Program-made: the position numbers and the translations under genes
Source of the DNA: Terrisporobacter mayombei
GTDB taxonomy: Bacteria; Bacillota; Clostridia; Peptostreptococcales; Peptostreptococcaceae
DNA: 14,692 nt
Assembly (NCBI RefSeq): GCF_014333445.1
Contig: NZ_JACRYU010000010.1
Span: forward strand, 1-14,692
Direction of reading: 5' to 3'
Shown: positions 14,600-14,692 of the stretch, in pieces
Position numbering within the stretch: position 1 is the stretch's first letter
How the letters are laid out: each line of letters begins with the position of its first letter
The notes under the pieces: model-generated
What the model was told of the DNA's origin: nothing
The model's database searches: none
Seen by the model: the letters and a program-made list of their open reading frames with translations, nothing else

Positions 14600-14629
14600 A
14601 TAATATTATAAGTTATAGAAATTTGTAAA
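14600..14629 (-). promoter_or_regulatory. Probable promoter of the right recombinase operon
   Basis: On the minus strand, TTTACA (14624-14629) and TATTAT (14600-14605) are spaced by 18 bases, giving a leader of about 110 bases before the start at 14484. The spacer contains the TTCTATAA motif shared with the left edge. In such AT-rich DNA the call is moderate. Confidence 0.45.
14610..14620 (+). repeat. Right-edge copy of the AAGTTATAGAA motif
   Basis: Eleven bases identical to 93-103 at the left edge and in the same orientation, overlapping the spacer of the right operon promoter. A shared recombinase or regulator binding site is the simplest explanation (inference). Confidence 0.5.
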
Positions 14630-14692
14630 CTAGTAATATCAATATGTTTAATAGATAAATTACTGATTTTATATAAAACCTATATGTATACT

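Larger units (their letters stand above)
14518..14692. other. Right edge of the recombinase element, non-coding
   Basis: No gene. It holds the promoter and leader of the right operon and one TTATAGAA motif, and probably the right end of the element, which I cannot place exactly. An imperfect 20-bp palindrome centred on TGTACA (14531-14550, 16 of 20 positions matching) lies in the leader and could bind a protein. Confidence 0.45.

Noticed and set aside
1..14692. Terminal inverted repeats at the exact window edges
   Set aside because: Only about six bases (ATAGGT) match between the first bases and the complement of the last ones, which is not meaningful in such AT-rich DNA.

Overview
The window is very AT-rich, with AGGAGG-type ribosome binding sites, ATT/AGA/TTA-rich codon use and T-tract hairpin terminators. 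This points to a low-GC Firmicute, most likely a clostridium (Clostridiaceae or Peptostreptococcaceae). No housekeeping gene is visible, and almost everything reads as mobile DNA.

Layout. Two recombinase operons start near the two window edges and run toward each other. The left operon (221-4902, plus strand) encodes a 604-aa tyrosine recombinase with a C-terminal cysteine cluster, a 253-aa coiled-coil protein resembling TnpC of Tn554-type transposons, and a full-length NAD+-dependent DNA ligase. The right operon (14484 down to 9155, minus strand) encodes a 445-aa tyrosine recombinase. Its stop codon overlaps the start of a 1330-aa protein made of about 5.5 tandem ~130-aa modules, a tyrosine-recombinase-like catalytic region and a C-terminal cysteine cluster. 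Neither edge carries a gene. Both promoter regions carry the motif TTATAGAA. My reading (inference) is one site-specific element of at least about 14.5 kb using three tyrosine recombinases. It is related in logic to Tn554 (TnpA/B/C) and to recombinase-in-trio elements, but it is split into convergent operons and has a ligase. In a circular excised form the two operons would be divergent around the joined ends.

Nested inside is a second mobile unit (4948-9051). It has 24-bp inverted ends (23 of 24 identical) beginning GGCTCTGTT and is flanked by a perfect 8-bp direct repeat, TTTAATTA. These ends and the 8-bp duplication resemble the IS6 family, but no transposase remains. The unit carries a Cd/Zn/Pb resistance operon: a CadC-like ArsR repressor, a CadA-type P1B ATPase with two metal-binding domains, and a small membrane SHOCT protein. 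A textbook promoter overlaps a perfect 15-bp inverted-repeat operator. Two decayed gene tails sharing a bidirectional terminator lie upstream. Removing this unit leaves a compact recombinase/ligase element whose two operons converge on about 100 bp of terminator DNA.

Most worth following up: the 1330-aa modular recombinase-like protein, the ligase embedded in a recombinase operon, and the convergent three-recombinase architecture. The exact element ends and target site cannot be fixed from this window.
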